A stretch of 64,000 nucleotides of DNA from Spirometra erinaceieuropaei (GCA_902702965.1 CACRXP010000017.1:977993-1041992); one strand, 5' to 3'; positions 23,097 to 34,299 are shown, numbered from the stretch's first letter. Notes: generated by a model from the sequence alone, not told the origin. Numbers and translations are program-made.

Positions 23097-23141
23097 TTCG
23101 TCTGACGACGGGTTGGTGTCACCAATTCGAAAATTCACGAG
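23097..23141 (+). ncRNA. Hammerhead ribozyme (PLE-1)
   Basis: Stem I TTCGT / ACGAG; core CTGACGA (23102-23108); extra C; stem II GGGTTGGT / ACCAATTC with loop GTC and two G-T pairs; GAA; stem III AA/TT; C at 23136 is the predicted cleavage base. Sequence differs from PLE-2 and PLE-3 in every stem but keeps the fold. Confidence 0.82.
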
Positions 23142-23779
23142 TACAACTTGATTTTTTCCGAAGAACCTCTTCCTTTTTCAGTGTTTCATATGTTTAAAAC
23201 TGGAAATGACCATTCCGTGGTGGCAGTCTATGTGACATCAGGTAGAAGTTTCCAAATAGCAAAAGACTTTCAAGCCACTTAAACGAAGGAATCCCTATCT
23301 GCGTTATTACTGCATTTTAGGACACCAAATCACACAAAACTGCAAATTTGACACTTAGGAATTGATAAACCAATGGTTTTCTTAAAATAACCTTTTTGTT
23401 AGCAGGTTGATTACCAGGGTTAACATCGGACATAAAATAATTTTTCTAGTCCAGCTAGATCTGTTTATTGAAACTCTCGCGGTTAAATTACTATCTTTTC
23501 ACTGAAAAAGTCGCTTAGATGCGTAACCGGAATATAGGACATGAATTAGCATAGGAAATTGCACGAATATATTCCAACGTCCATTTTCGCTAAAATCGAC
23601 TGATAGTTTACATGATAAAATTACATAAACACAATTGCTACACAAGAAAAGGACATTTTATTAAAGGAAGTGGATGAGCGAATAAAATGCTCAACGTTAA
23701 AGACGTCCAGAAATTCTCCCATCAGTTTCCGTTATCAGATTTCATGAGATAGGTCACATACTGCATTTTTTGACAGTAC

Positions 23780-24714
23780 TGTGTTAGAAGGATTAGAGAT
23801 GATTCCGGGATGTAGGGGTGTCCAGCAGTGGGTTCATGTGATGGTCGTAGTAGGTCGCTCGCTTGCTTGCAGGATCAGACTACGCCTAGTGTCCATTTGA
23901 TGACACCCAACTCTTACTTGTGGCTCCCCAAAGCTGGGCTCTGCCCAGCGGCCAGACCCCGGTAACCGTCTCGACAAGCGGGCTAAACCAGGTAAGGGTG
24001 TCCGTGTAGGGAATCTGCGCGCACGGTACTGTGAATTTCGCTGACCGGATGAATCTTCGCGTCGGCATCGTTGAGACGAGGCTCCGTCTGAACCACCGCA
24101 GGAGGCCACAAGGTGAGTGAATCCTCAGGTAAGTGAAGTTTGCTCTGTTTCTTTACTTGTCTGTTAGTGTTGCATGCTGTATGCAGCTCTTGTTGGCTGC
24201 TTCGTGTCTGTTTGTTTGTGTTGCTCTTTACTACTAGCAAGCTGTTATTGTGCTGAACTTTGTATGTTGCCCTACTTATTGCTGTACCTGCCTGATGGCT
24301 GTCTGCTTGTCCATCCTAACTGTAAGTCCTATGGCGTTCTGTTGGTTGTATCTTCCCTCCTACTCAGTTCTCCCCTCCCCCAAGGTCCCAGGCTAATTCG
24401 GGTCCATCTCTCACTAGAGTAAAGTCATGGCCCATAGTGGAGTTCGGCAGCCGGCCGGTATAACCGAGCAGCCCTATTTAGGGGTGCGCTGTTAACCCCA
24501 CGAGGGGGAAGGGGCTAGAAAAGATGCCCTAAAATTGCCAGGAACTACTCTGTCTATAGGCTGCCCGTGTCCGCAGAAGCTAAACTCACTGTCGAAACAA
24601 CCAAAATCGAAGCAACACCCATCTCTCTCTTCCTCTTACGGCCTATTCTCTCTCTTCTCCTCAACGTCCCTGTCACCCTAATCGCCAGACTGGTAAGGTG
24701 AGTCCGATCACTTT
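23780..24714 (+). mobile_element. Probable 5' UTR of LINE-A copy A2
   Basis: This non-coding, GC-richer stretch leads straight into the LINE-A endonuclease. The GGCAGCCGGCCGG to CGCCAGACTGGTAAGGTGAG part (24450-24700) looks like a LINE leader with pyrimidine-rich runs. The true 5' end cannot be fixed because no other copy in the window reaches it. Confidence 0.45.
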
Positions 24715-25848
24715 GGCAGCCTGGAATGTTCGTTCTCTTTTAGACAATCCGAGGAGCAATCGGCCGGAATGAAACGGTAGTAGTGTCTCGGGAACTGGCG
24801 CGCTACAAGGTGAACATCGCCGCACTCAGCGAGACCTTGTTCTCCGAACAAGGCCAACTTGAGGAGGTGGGTGCCGGCTACACCTTCTAGAGCGGTCGCC
24901 CCAGGGCAGAGCGACGAGACGCGGGTGTCGTCCTCGCCATCCGGAACGACATCGTGGGACGACTGCCCTGTCTACCGCAGGGCATCAACGATCGTCTTAT
25001 GAGCCTCCGCCTGCCTCTCTGGGGAGGCAAATTCGCCACCATCATCAGTGCCTACGCTCCGCCGATGACCAGCTCTGACGCCGCAAGAGACAAATTCTAT
25101 GAGGACCTGCAAGCCGTCTTGGCGACTGTGTCGAAGGCGAACAAGTTGATTGTCCTTGGTGACTTCAACGCCCGCATCGGCACAGACCATACTGTCTGGA
25201 GAGGAGTGCTGGGTTCCCCTGGTCTCAACGGCTCCAGAGATAATGGTCTGCTCCTTCTTCGCACCTGCACGGAACACCGACTCGTCCTGACCAACGCCTT
25301 CTTCTGCCTGTCGGAGCGAGAGAAGGCCATCTGGAGGCATCCTCGGTCGCGTCAGTGGCACCTGCTGCACTATGTCTTCGTCCGAAGGCGAGAGCAGCGG
25401 GAGGTGCTGGTGACAAAAGCGATTCCGTGTGCTGACGGGTGGACCGACCATCGCCTCGTCATCTCCAAGATGCGGATTCGTCTACAGCCTTGCAGGAGAC
25501 CACCAGATAAGCGACCCTCATACAAACTGAATATTGTCTTGTTGTCTTTGCCCGCTCACCATCTCCATTTCAGCAACGAGCTAGGTCAGTGGCTAGACAA
25601 ACTTCCGGTCGCTGCCGCTGCCGCTGGCAAGAACGCCTCCATAGAGAACCGGTGGTGTGAGCTGCGGGACGCAGTTCAGTCGACGACGCTGCCCGTCCTT
25701 GGTCGAGCACGCCGCCAACACCAGGGCTGGTTTGATGGCAACGACGTCGCAATCAGCAACCTGCTCGCCAAGAACCGCCTGCATAAAACCTATGTAGACC
25801 ACCCCACCGACGACAACAGAACCGCATCGTTCAACAGCGACTGCGCGA
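24715..25848 (+). pseudogene. LINE-A copy A2: AP-type endonuclease domain, frame-broken
   Basis: AP-like (EEP) endonuclease that nicks the target DNA for a non-LTR retrotransposon. The frame starts AAWNVRSLLDNP at ~24717, shifts near 24770, reads NIAALSETLFSEQGQLEE, meets a TAG at ~24888, then [16 protein letters not shown] and a long open frame from 24954. Catalytic landmarks are visible: [11 protein letters not shown] and TDHRLV. Frameshifts and one stop make it a pseudogene, though the long open stretch suggests moderate age. Confidence 0.85.
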
Positions 25849-27180
25849 ATGCAGGACGCCTGGATGGCTCGCAAGGCTGATGAGATCCAAGGGTACGCGG
25901 ACCGTAACGAATGGAAGAACTTTTTCACCGCGATCAAAGCTGCCTACGGTCCGCCAACCAAAGGCACTGTTCCTCTCCTCAGCGCCGACGGCAGTACCCT
26001 CCTCACCGAGAAGAAACAAATACTACAGCGATGGGCCGTGCACTTCCGAGGTGTCCTCAATCGCCCCTTCACCATCTCCGACGCCGCCATCATCCGTCTG
26101 CCTCAAGTGGAGACCAACGTGGACCTCAACCTCCCGCCCTCTCTCCATGAAACAAGCAGGGCCGTGCAGCAGCTCTGCAGCGGGAAAGCGCCCGGATCGG
26201 ACGCGATTCCTGCTGAGGTCTACAAGCACGGTGGCCCCCAACTCATGGATCACCCGACTGCCCTCTTCCAGGATATATGGCGTCAAAGAGAAGTCCTGCA
26301 GGATTTCAAGGACATCACGGTCGTGCATCTATACAAGCGGAAAGGAAACCGGCAGCTCTGCGACAATCACTGAGGCATCTCCTTGCTGAACATCGCCGGG
26401 AAAATCTTTGCTCGCATCCTCCTCAACCGCCTGAATAATCACCTAGAACAAGGTCTTCTGCCGGAAAGTCAGTGCGGCTTCCGCCGTCATCGCGGGACCA
26501 CGGATATGATCGCCGCCCGTCAACTTCAGTAGAAGTTCCAGGAGATGCGGACCCATCTAAACTCTACCCTCGTGGATCTGACGAAAGCCTTCAACACGTT
26601 GAATCGTTAAGGACTGTGAAAGATTACGAAGAAATTCAGCTGTCCCGAACGACTCACTCAGATAGTTCTCAACGATGGCATGACGGCACGCGTCCCCGAC
26701 AATAAAGTCGTCTCAGAGGCATTTGCAGTAACCAACGTAGTGAAGCAGGGATACGTCCTGGCGCCCGCCCTCTTCAGTCTTATGTTTTCTGCCATGCTAA
26801 TGGACGCCTATTGTGACGAACGCCCCGAGATCCGCATCGTCTACAGGAAGGAAGGCCACCTCCTCAATCAACGGAGGATGCACTTCCAGTCACATGTCTC
26901 CACAACCACCGTCCACGAACTTCTGTTCGCCGATGACTGTGCCCTCAATGCAACTGCTGAAAGAGACATGCAAAGGAGCATGAAACTCTTCTCCGCCGCC
27001 TGAGAGAACTTCGTTGTGGTCATTAACAAGGGAAGACGGTGGTTATGCGCCAACCGCCACCCAACACAGTCCCCCCCCCACAATGCGCCACAGATCAGCG
27101 TGAACGAAACCCAACTGTGAGTGGTGGCCAACTTCCCGTACCTGGGCAGTACTCTCTCCGACAGGACAAAAATCGACGAC
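25849..27180 (+). pseudogene. LINE-A copy A2: reverse transcriptase domain, frame-broken
   Basis: Follows the endonuclease after a frameshift. [18 protein letters not shown] and SGKAPGSDAIPAEVYK are RT fingers; LLNIAGKIFARILLNRL and ESQCGFRRHRGTTDMI follow; motif A region is LTKAFNTLN; motif B region VKQGYVLAPALFSLMF; motif C is LLFADDCALNA at ~26925-26957. Stops at about 26370, 26530, 26608 and 27001 disable it. At ~27180 the sequence jumps from YLGSTLSDRTKIDD to zinc-finger sequence, so the ~600 bp thumb seen in copy A1 is deleted. Confidence 0.88.
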
Positions 27181-27737
27181 GGTCGCCCGCAGGATTTCGA
27201 ACGGCCTCCAACTTGTCCACGGTGTCAACGGACATTCTGGGCGCCAAGTGGACTTGTTGGACACCTTCGAATCAACTACACCATTCGGAACGCACCAACC
27301 GTCGCCTCTCCGTCCACCACTTCTCGCCTCCTACACCGACAACTAACTCTGGACGCCCCTCTAAACCACTACTTCCATCCTTCTCCTCCTCCTCCTCCTC
27401 CTCCTCCTCCTCCTCCTCTTCCTCCTCCTCCTTCACCACCCCAACGTCCGTCGTTGTGGTTTCTGACATGCATATCAACACCACACACTATTCTGACACA
27501 CCAACAAACCCCAACACCACCAGTGGAGAGGAACAGGACTACACATGTCCTCACTGCGACCCCGTCTTCACCTCCCACATCGGCCTGGTCGGTTGCTTGC
27601 GAATCCATCGCACAGAGACTGACGAACCAGTGCCTAAAGCACCAGCCTACACCCGCCGCATCCGTCTCCACTTTCCACACAGCCCTCGCATATTCATGCA
27701 CCGCATGGGTCTATTCTGCCACATGCGCATCCACTAA
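27181..27737 (+). pseudogene. LINE-A copy A2: C-terminal C2H2 zinc fingers
   Basis: Three finger-like units: CPRCQRTF...GLVGHLRINYT (the second His is lost), YTCPHCDPVFTSHIGLVGCLRIH (first His replaced by Cys) and RIRLHFPHSPRIFMHRMGLFCHMRIH (both Cys lost). They are spread over frames separated by a Ser/Pro-rich linker coded by a CTC tract. Fingers after the RT presumably bind nucleic acid during integration. Damaged ligands indicate decay. Confidence 0.85.
27384..27434. repeat. (CTC)n tract in LINE-A linker
   Basis: About 16 CTC units with one interruption, coding poly-Ser or poly-Pro depending on frame. Confidence 0.9.
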
Positions 27738-28855
27738 AACCTGCGGTGGACAATCGCCGACTTCATCACACCATTGCATCCCCCTCACCACCATCTCACC
27801 ACACATCAACATTACCTACCGCAAGCACCCAGCTGCCACCTCCCACACAAGTGGGAAGTGTACGTCTCGGCTCGGTCTCCGTGCGGCCTGTACTGTCACG
27901 GCGCGTAATGTGCCGTGGATAGGAAGGCTGCTGATTGACGTCCCAACCTGGTCTACGCAGTCCGTCCAGTTATGTGTATTTGTGTGGAGTGGTGGGATGG
28001 TGCGCTGGGAGATGGTCTGAAACAGCACCTTCTACGGCACACTCACACGATTGAGAGATACGCCATCCAACCCCAGTTGGGTGAAATCCTGGTCTTTGTG
28101 TTTGGGGGGTCGGGTCGTGCGTGTGGCGCGTCCAGAAAAGGTCACGGGATATGTCAGCCACCGCGCCCATTGTACGCTTCAGTCAACTGATCGGCTCAGA
28201 CAGTGGCTGAATTGTGGGAATTAGAAGAGGGCCTAAAGTCGACGACTCAGTGCATTTTCCTCATTACAAACAACCTAATGCGTTTAAAGCTATCACGGTG
28301 CGCTAAAAGCCGTGGCTTGAAAGGTTACCAACCGACGGGGTAATTTGGACCTTGCAGTCGGCCCAGTGTTATGCGTTTGTGTGGAGCAGCCGACTTTTGG
28401 TCTGAGAGTTAGGCTGTAATGGTTCCTTCTTAATGTAACCTTTATGACACTCCCACTCCTTGGGATCCGAGCCAGGTGTGACCACACGCCAAGGCGCGGC
28501 TTCGGCCGCGCCAGCCTCCACTCTCTTTGTTGCTAGTCAAAACCCGGTTATTTCTTGTGTGGACCAGGGAGTGTAGAGTGAAACGCCAATGTGCGGGCTC
28601 GAACGTGCCATCTAATTACGTCCTCCCACGTCTCCGGTCTTCTTGACTCCGCCTTGACACCGGATCTAGGTAGGGGAGGAGGAGAGAATTTGGTAGATGC
28701 AGCACAAGTCTACTCTCGCTATAAATCCTGCGCATGCCACCGTCCCTGCTCCCACCCTGCTGTGGAGCGCGCGGTGGACATCGTCGTAATCGACGGTCCA
28801 ACTATCATAGAGCTGATTCAGCTTTGGATGTGCTCAACGTAGAAGTTTGATTCCA
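27738..28855 (+). mobile_element. LINE-A copy A2: 3' UTR
   Basis: 28215-28700 is shared with 10094-10600 (+), and 28500-28810 with 4300-4013 (-) and 46180-45860 (-). Because this block follows the zinc fingers in copies A1, A2 and A5, it is the LINE's own 3' UTR and not a separate repeat. Confidence 0.75.
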
Positions 28856-28859
28856 GGGT

Positions 28860-29365
28860 ACGTTAACTTACTAAAAAATTAGAAGACTGTTTCTTTCAAG
28901 TCTGCAGATCCTGCTTCGCTTTCATGGAAAATTCGATATGGCATCAGGCCTGCAAAAAACATGAAAAGGTAAACGTCATTATCCATCCATTCCTGGAGAT
29001 TAAGCCAAAGTTTGTTTAACAAGTCTAATCTTTATTACCGTTTCCCTTATCGGCGGGAATAGTTTTTACAGTGCGGGACTGTGAAGGGTGCGGTAGGCGG
29101 TCATTTCCATGTATATATGAAATTTTAAGTGCAATTATATACAATCAGCATAAAGTGCAGTCATTCGCGTTGTTTGCGAGGCAAAATTTCGTGAAACATG
29201 CAGGGATGTGTTACATAGGGATGAAATCAGGAAATAAAATCTATGGCTGGCCGCAGATAGTCCTACATTGAGAGTCGTCGTTTATCAAAGATCAAACGGT
29301 TCAGTTGCCTTTTGCATACAGTCATTGTATCAGATGCCACCATTTAACTTGTGAGTGAGTTTCAC
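28860..29365. other. Intergenic, nothing recognised
   Basis: AT-rich; no coding or repeat signal. Confidence 0.4.
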
Positions 29366-30360
29366 GGTCGAAGAAAACGCTGGCTGAAGGAAAAATTCTG
29401 ATGGTCTAGGCGTGTACTCTCCAGATTGACTTTGTACGGATGACCGCGCAAGTGACTCATGGTCGTGAAGTCAAAGAAGTCTTCGGATTTGAGAAAACAT
29501 GCATGTTCGTGGATAATGCGGAATGTCCATAGCAGGTCACAACTCATTCGTCTATAGGATACTGGGGAGAAGTTTGACTGGATCAGACTTTCTCTGTATG
29601 ACAGAATTCTGAGACCGTCCACCAGTCTTGTGGCCCGTCGTTGCACCTTCTCTATGGCATCATTGTCTTTCTTCATCCAGGACGTCCATGCTGACATTCT
29701 GTATTCCAAATGCGGTCTGACGAACGTGCTGAATATCTGTGAGAAGATTTCGGGAGGAAAGATTGTGAAGGCACGCCTAATCCAATGTTTGATGCTGGTT
29801 GCCTTTTGGACGACTCCTTTGGCAGTGCTCGGAGGGCAGCAAGTTGGGACTTGTCCAGACACCTAGGTCTTTTTGAGTGTCTACTTCTTTTAGTGGAAAC
29901 CCATTTATGATGTACTGGTGTTTTGGAAAGCGCCTTCGACCAGATTCTAGGCTCAAAGCTACACATTTGGATGCATTAAACGCTATAAGCCACTTGCTTG
30001 ACTAAGCAGCCAACTTACTAACATCTACCTGTAGTTTCTGTGAGTCTTTAACACAGCTGGTTTTCGTCCAGGTCTTTATATCATTCCCAAACATGATGCC
30101 ATTACATTCAAGGTCTGCAGGACAGTCATTCATACAGATGAGGAAGAGGAGAGGACTCAAGACTGAACCTCGCGGAACGTCGCTTTTTACTGGCACCCAT
30201 TCGGATGCAGTGGCACCAACAATCACTCTTTGGAGCCTGCATGACAGGAAACTTTTAATTCACTTAAAAGTGCTGCCCTGTATTCCACACTCCCAAAGCT
30301 TCTGTAGGAGTCGTCCATGAGGAACGCTAAAAAACGCCTTCTTAAATTTAAAGAAAATGA
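29366..30360 (-). pseudogene. LINE-C (CR1-like) copy C2, RT remnant
   Basis: Minus strand from ~30360: RT motif A degenerated to FKFKKAFFSVPHG, then VPRGSVLSPLLFLICMND (motif B region), FGNDIKTW where FADDIKIW is expected, then RT C-terminus TFVRPHLEYRMSAW, IEKVQRRATRLVDGL, YRRMSCDLLWTFRII, GHPYKVNL and FSFSQRF. Loss of the catalytic Asp pair and frameshifts mark it as dead. Confidence 0.85.
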
Positions 30361-30361
30361 C

Positions 30362-30530
30362 ATCCACTGGACGGCCCTGACGTTCCGGATTCTCACTCGT
30401 ACCCATCAATAGAGATAGTCGTCGGTAAGGGTAATAGATGCATTAAGAGGGAAATATTTACAGGACACAGTTGCCACGCAACCACATTCGTGCTCTAATT
30501 AGCAGCTCTCGCGTTCATCGTCGAGGGACG
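30362..30530 (-). mobile_element. PLE-2 3' UTR remnant with decayed hammerhead
   Basis: 30375-30416 is a mutated version of the PLE-2 hammerhead (CCTGACGTTCCGGATTCTCA in place of the intact form); the core box is broken. 30480-30525 resembles the PLE-2 3' UTR at 8866-8960. Confidence 0.6.
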
Positions 30531-30796
30531 TATTTTACACGATGCTTTCTCGTCACTCTACATTCGAATCGTTGATTGGCTGACGGCAGGGAGAAGGACC
30601 TCAAGCATCTGTTGTATACAAAAAACTGTTCGCTGTATTTACCTAAGTAGTTCCTAGGTTTTTCACTACTGCTCTTCACATGGAGTTCGCATTCGGTTTC
30701 GCACTTCCGCTTTTGTCTGCTCGCGGCCGTTGAGCTGCCTTGCAGCACACATTTTTCGTGTGAATTTCGCTAACTTACTAGCTTAATTGACCCTTC

Positions 30797-31080
30797 AAAC
30801 CCGTCGCAGGCATTAGCCCTCAGTTTACCATCACCTAGCATGACCTAGCTCAGAAAGTTCAGAAGCGATTGTATTGCTTCGGTTGTCCGCCGCAGACGCT
30901 ACGATTCAATTTACCAGTCTTTTTCATGACATTAGCTGAGATAGTTGCCAACCTATTATATTGCTTCCGTCCTCCATCGTAGACATTACTTCTTAACTTA
31001 CCATTACTTGCCATGACCTAAGCTCAGAGAGTTGAGAAACAGTCGTGTCATATCGCATCGGTCGTCCGTCGCAAACGTTT
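30797..31080. repeat. Tandem repeat, ~87-bp unit, ~3 copies
   Basis: GTCGCAGGC / GCCGCAGAC / ATCGTAGAC / GTCGCAAAC recur at ~30803, 30889, 30975 and 31067, each followed or preceded by ACTTACCATTAC-like and CATGACCTAGCTCAGA-like blocks. Confidence 0.65.
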
Positions 31081-31356
31081 CCGTAGGATAAAAAGACGAG
31101 AAAACGATTGTTCTGTTGTAGTCCCAATGTCTTAGGTATTACAGGACAGTTAGCTTGAAATGACTTTATGCAAGGAAAATTACTCTCAAAATTGTCCACT
31201 TCTACAGTGCCGGTTTTACCTTAACCAGTATATGTCTCAGCTAGGTACGTGAAAAAGGAGGACTTTTCTTGCTTCTTTCATTCCCATGGCATTGCCTTTT
31301 ACGTCTACCGAGGTTGTATTTACGCCGGCCGATAAGGGTTTCATTTACTTGTACTT

Positions 31357-31761
31357 CTATCCTTGGTCCACTGATCTGCTTGGTTTCCTTTGTGAGGGCT
31401 GCGGGGCATACATTTCGACATAGTGAATAACACCCAAAAACTGATGTGTGAGATACGCCAATGTTTTTTTTCGGAATCCGTCAGCCTTGTTCTGTTTAAA
31501 AAATGTCAGCAATATCTTCAGGGCTGTCCCGAATATGAGTCGGCCCTCTTTAAATATCGAGTCAGTTCTAAGGGATTTCCTTCTTCGGCAGCGAACACAT
31601 CTGAAGACATATCCATCTGCATGACGCCTCCGGACTTGTTGTTGTTGCAGTAACTGTCTGCATTTGCAAGTTACCACAGTTGGCAGTAATCTTCTTGACT
31701 GGCAATGCTCCAACACTTTCTCCGAATTCATCTCTTTTCTTATTTCTTCGGTTTTCGTCAA
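31357..31761 (-). pseudogene. Merlin/ISXO2-like transposase N-terminal zinc-ribbon fragment
   Basis: A 134-codon minus-strand frame. The stretch DGYVFRCVRCRRRKSLRTDS then IFKEGRLIFGTALKIL resembles the zinc-ribbon and following helix of IS1016/Merlin-type (ISXO2-like) transposases: a DGY-x-W/F-x-C-x-x-C-x-x-x-KS-x-R core preceded by a CxC pair. The DDE catalytic region is absent, so it is a fragment, or a host protein derived from one. No TIRs were found. Confidence 0.4.
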
Positions 31762-31830
31762 AAGATGTGGCTGAGTTTGTCCATTTTTTGACTACTGTGG
31801 CCGATGGCCTGCAATTTTTGGAAAAAGAAC

Positions 31831-31859
31831 TCCACCACCACCACCACCACCATCACCAT

Positions 31860-31893
<34 letters not shown>

Positions 31894-31900
31894 ACCACAC
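31831..31900. repeat. (CAC)n(CGC)n trinucleotide microsatellite
   Basis: CACCAC units pass into CGCCGC units and back to CAC. Confidence 0.95.
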
Positions 31901-31929
31901 AAATGCCCTTCATTTTAGGTAAATGCTGT

Positions 31930-32400
31930 TTAACTACTTAAACTTTTAAAATTCGTATGGTCGTCCACAGTTATCCTACATCGGAAATAACGTGCTCGCT
32001 TATTACTTACGTCCTTGAATTCCAGTATGCGTACTGAGCTGGTCAGGTTTCGTTGGTCTAGCGTTCACCAGTATCGCAAAACCGTACACTAAATTTCAGT
32101 GCGGCTGGCTCCCTCACATATCTTTCTTCGTTCTCGTTGGATGAACTTTCCTTGGGTTCCTGACCTGCTGTAAACTATCCAGTGGCGGTCCACTTAATTT
32201 GCTTTATTATTTGAAATTTATTTATTGATGGTTTTTAGTTACTGAATGCACCTGCTTTCCGTTGCTATATGCCAGATTATTAAAAGTTTTATGGCCCAAA
32301 AACAAATATCTTACGTGCCTTGCCAGTTCACATATCACCAATATGCCCCATCCGTAAAACCCCTATTACCACCTTCCCATATGAGAGGGTCCTGATGCTG
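31930..32400. other. Intergenic, nothing firm
   Basis: Only 32345-32400 resembles another place (18680-18760). Confidence 0.35.
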
Positions 32401-33480
32401 GTCGCAGATGCTTGGGGTCCTTTACCCTACCCTACCGCTACCGTTAATTGCTGAAATTGTATTACCGACCTTGATTCTTGGCATAAGGATTAATTTGCAA
32501 TTCGGCCCGCTGTCACTAGAATTGTTGGCCACCCGCCCTCTCCACGTGGCTAATTCCTTTTTCCAGGCAAAGCCTCAGCACAGAGTATTCAGGCGGGAGG
32601 TCGTTATGCTTGTTAATTGACTTGGGGCGGGAAAATCGTCACTCAAGCAACTGGTGGCTCACACGGTTGTCCCCTTTTGCGAGAATTTTGACTTCATCAA
32701 GCTTCGAGGTGTGGCTGGGGCCGTCTAATGAGCCACGACTTGAAAGCTAGTCTCCCTTCTTCCCAGTGCTGCTGCTGGTTCGGCCAGCCACATGGAGAAC
32801 AATCTCCACAGGCAATATTTGCAGGATGCGACTGACAGGCAAGATCTTATTTCGTAGCCGTACCTGTTAGGGGTTAGAGTAAGGAGTGAGGGGTTAGGGT
32901 TAGGGGTTGCGGTTAGAGGTAAGAGGTTTGGGGTTAAGCTGGGGCTTGTCAACTGCGGGTGCAGCTACGAAATAAGATAAGACACATTGACATGCCAGCA
33001 CACATCTATCAGAATTAACAGCTTTCGCACTCATTGCCAGTGGTTGTGATTGGCGCTGTTAATGCTTTTTCATCCACAATTGAGTCGTCAATTGCCAAAA
33101 CTCCGTCACAAGTGTCCAGTCTTCACGGAATTATACGTAAGTTTGATTTGCTGATGCTGTAATTAAAAGCACTGCTAACCTGCGCACTCCCAGTTTGACC
33201 AGTTACTTTTCTCATGCGAAACGTCAAAGATAATTATGGGGAGGGTGGCTCAAAAAGTCGAGGACGGTGAGCTGTAGTCTATCGTTCCGTTTGCGCATGA
33301 AAAGTTCGACAAAGTTGCGAGGGTAGCCATTTGTTCTGAACATTCATACAAGGCAGCCTTGTCTTTTACTTCACTACAATGCGTCTTAACCCACCGGTAT
33401 AAGCTGTTACACAACTGAGTCTGTGTCGCATGCATTCGTACGCAAAGAGCAGGTAGAATGAAGGAGATGCAATTGCTGGG
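32400..33480 (-). pseudogene. PLE-2 remnants around a telomere-like tract
   Basis: Minus strand 32830-32560 encodes GIY-YIG C-terminal residues (SHTSKLDEVKILAKGDNRVS, SINKHND). 33010-33110 resembles the PLE-2 3' UTR, and 33440-33280 on the minus strand encodes RT pieces (LYRWVKTHCSEVKDKAALYE). The order suggests two broken minus-strand copies with the telomere-like tract between them. Confidence 0.65.
32846..32978. repeat. Telomere-like TTAGGG tract flanked by inverted repeats
   Basis: 32868-32945 is a G-rich tract with TTAGGGTTAGGGG and variants (GGTTAGAGG, GGGGTTAAG). ATCTTATTTCGTAGC (~32847-32861) and its exact reverse complement GCTACGAAATAAGAT (~32964-32978) bracket it. Confidence 0.75.
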
Positions 33481-34250
33481 ACATGAAGACAAGGTGGTGG
33501 TTCTTCCTGCACTCTGCAACACAAATTGTCTTGGTTTCTGGCACGTCAGGATCAGGAGACCAAAACGGCGTTCGTGAGGAGACTGTCTTCGTACAGGACT
33601 GCAGGAGAAAAGGGTCATTGTTATCGCCGAGAAGCGACAGACAGAGAGAATCGCTTACTGTCAGTGATCTGAATCCTGTCAAATATGTCGCTATGATATC
33701 TCGTCATCGATCCTCATCTAAGCCTGATCACAAAATTCGCGTGCTAAACGACAACAAGATCTTTTACATGGATGACTTCGACAAGGGGGAGTTTTATAGT
33801 GCAATTTTTGCAAAACAACCTCCACTGAGACTGAACCAGTTCCCTCCTTTTGTCCTCTTTTAGGCAGAACGTTGGCCAAACCCGAGTGAGCACGACGGCA
33901 TTTTCTGCGCTCCAACTGGGACTGCTTTCACGTCGACACCACTTCTCACTTACTATCTCTGAGATTGCCGCTGGAACTGTACGTATCAAATTACTTTCTG
34001 TCTCTGGAAATTTGTCTTACGGGGAAATATATCCGAAGTCTGTCTTTACGCGGAATCTGTTTTTCATTAAAATCTAACGGGCTACGGAGTCGGTTCGCGC
34101 GCAAATATTGGCCTAGGAAAACAAGAGGTTGACACCCAGAAAAGTCAGGAGTTTTTCAGTGCCTTCGATACCTTCAAAACGACTGAGTCGCTCTTACGTA
34201 TATTTCATTCCGATCATATTTCTTCTTTAAAGCGACTTTTTTCAAATAGG
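33481..34250. other. Intergenic, nothing recognised
   Basis: A 126-codon open frame at 33483-33863 shows no family resemblance and I do not call it a gene. Confidence 0.35.
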
Positions 34251-34299
34251 CGCATGTTCGACCATTTGGTTTTGAATATTTGTCATACTCCATCGTTTA

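Larger units (their letters stand above)
21499..23180 (+). mobile_element. PLE-1 Penelope-like retroelement, 5'-truncated
   Basis: Sits inside TIR element C. The 5' boundary is where copy A and copy C diverge (21498/21499). It holds one long RT/GIY-YIG frame to 22945, a ~230-bp 3' UTR with a hammerhead ribozyme at 23097-23141, and ends before TGTTTCATATG, where TIR sequence resumes. Confidence 0.9.
20954..23763. mobile_element. TIR element, copy C, carrying a nested Penelope element
   Basis: Left end CAGTTAGTGACTTAACTCAT and right end TATGTGACC-type inverted repeat match copies A and B. 20954-21498 aligns with 2095-2640 and 23180-23763 aligns with 3410-3993. The 765 bp that lie between those points in copy A are replaced here by PLE-1. 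A TA precedes the left end; the right flank is CA, a likely single change from TA. Confidence 0.8.

Noticed and set aside
31831..31922. His/Arg-rich protein segment
   Set aside because: Only a translated trinucleotide microsatellite.
33483..33863. 126-codon plus-strand frame
   Set aside because: No family resemblance; partly overlaps a decayed PLE-2 RT on the other strand.
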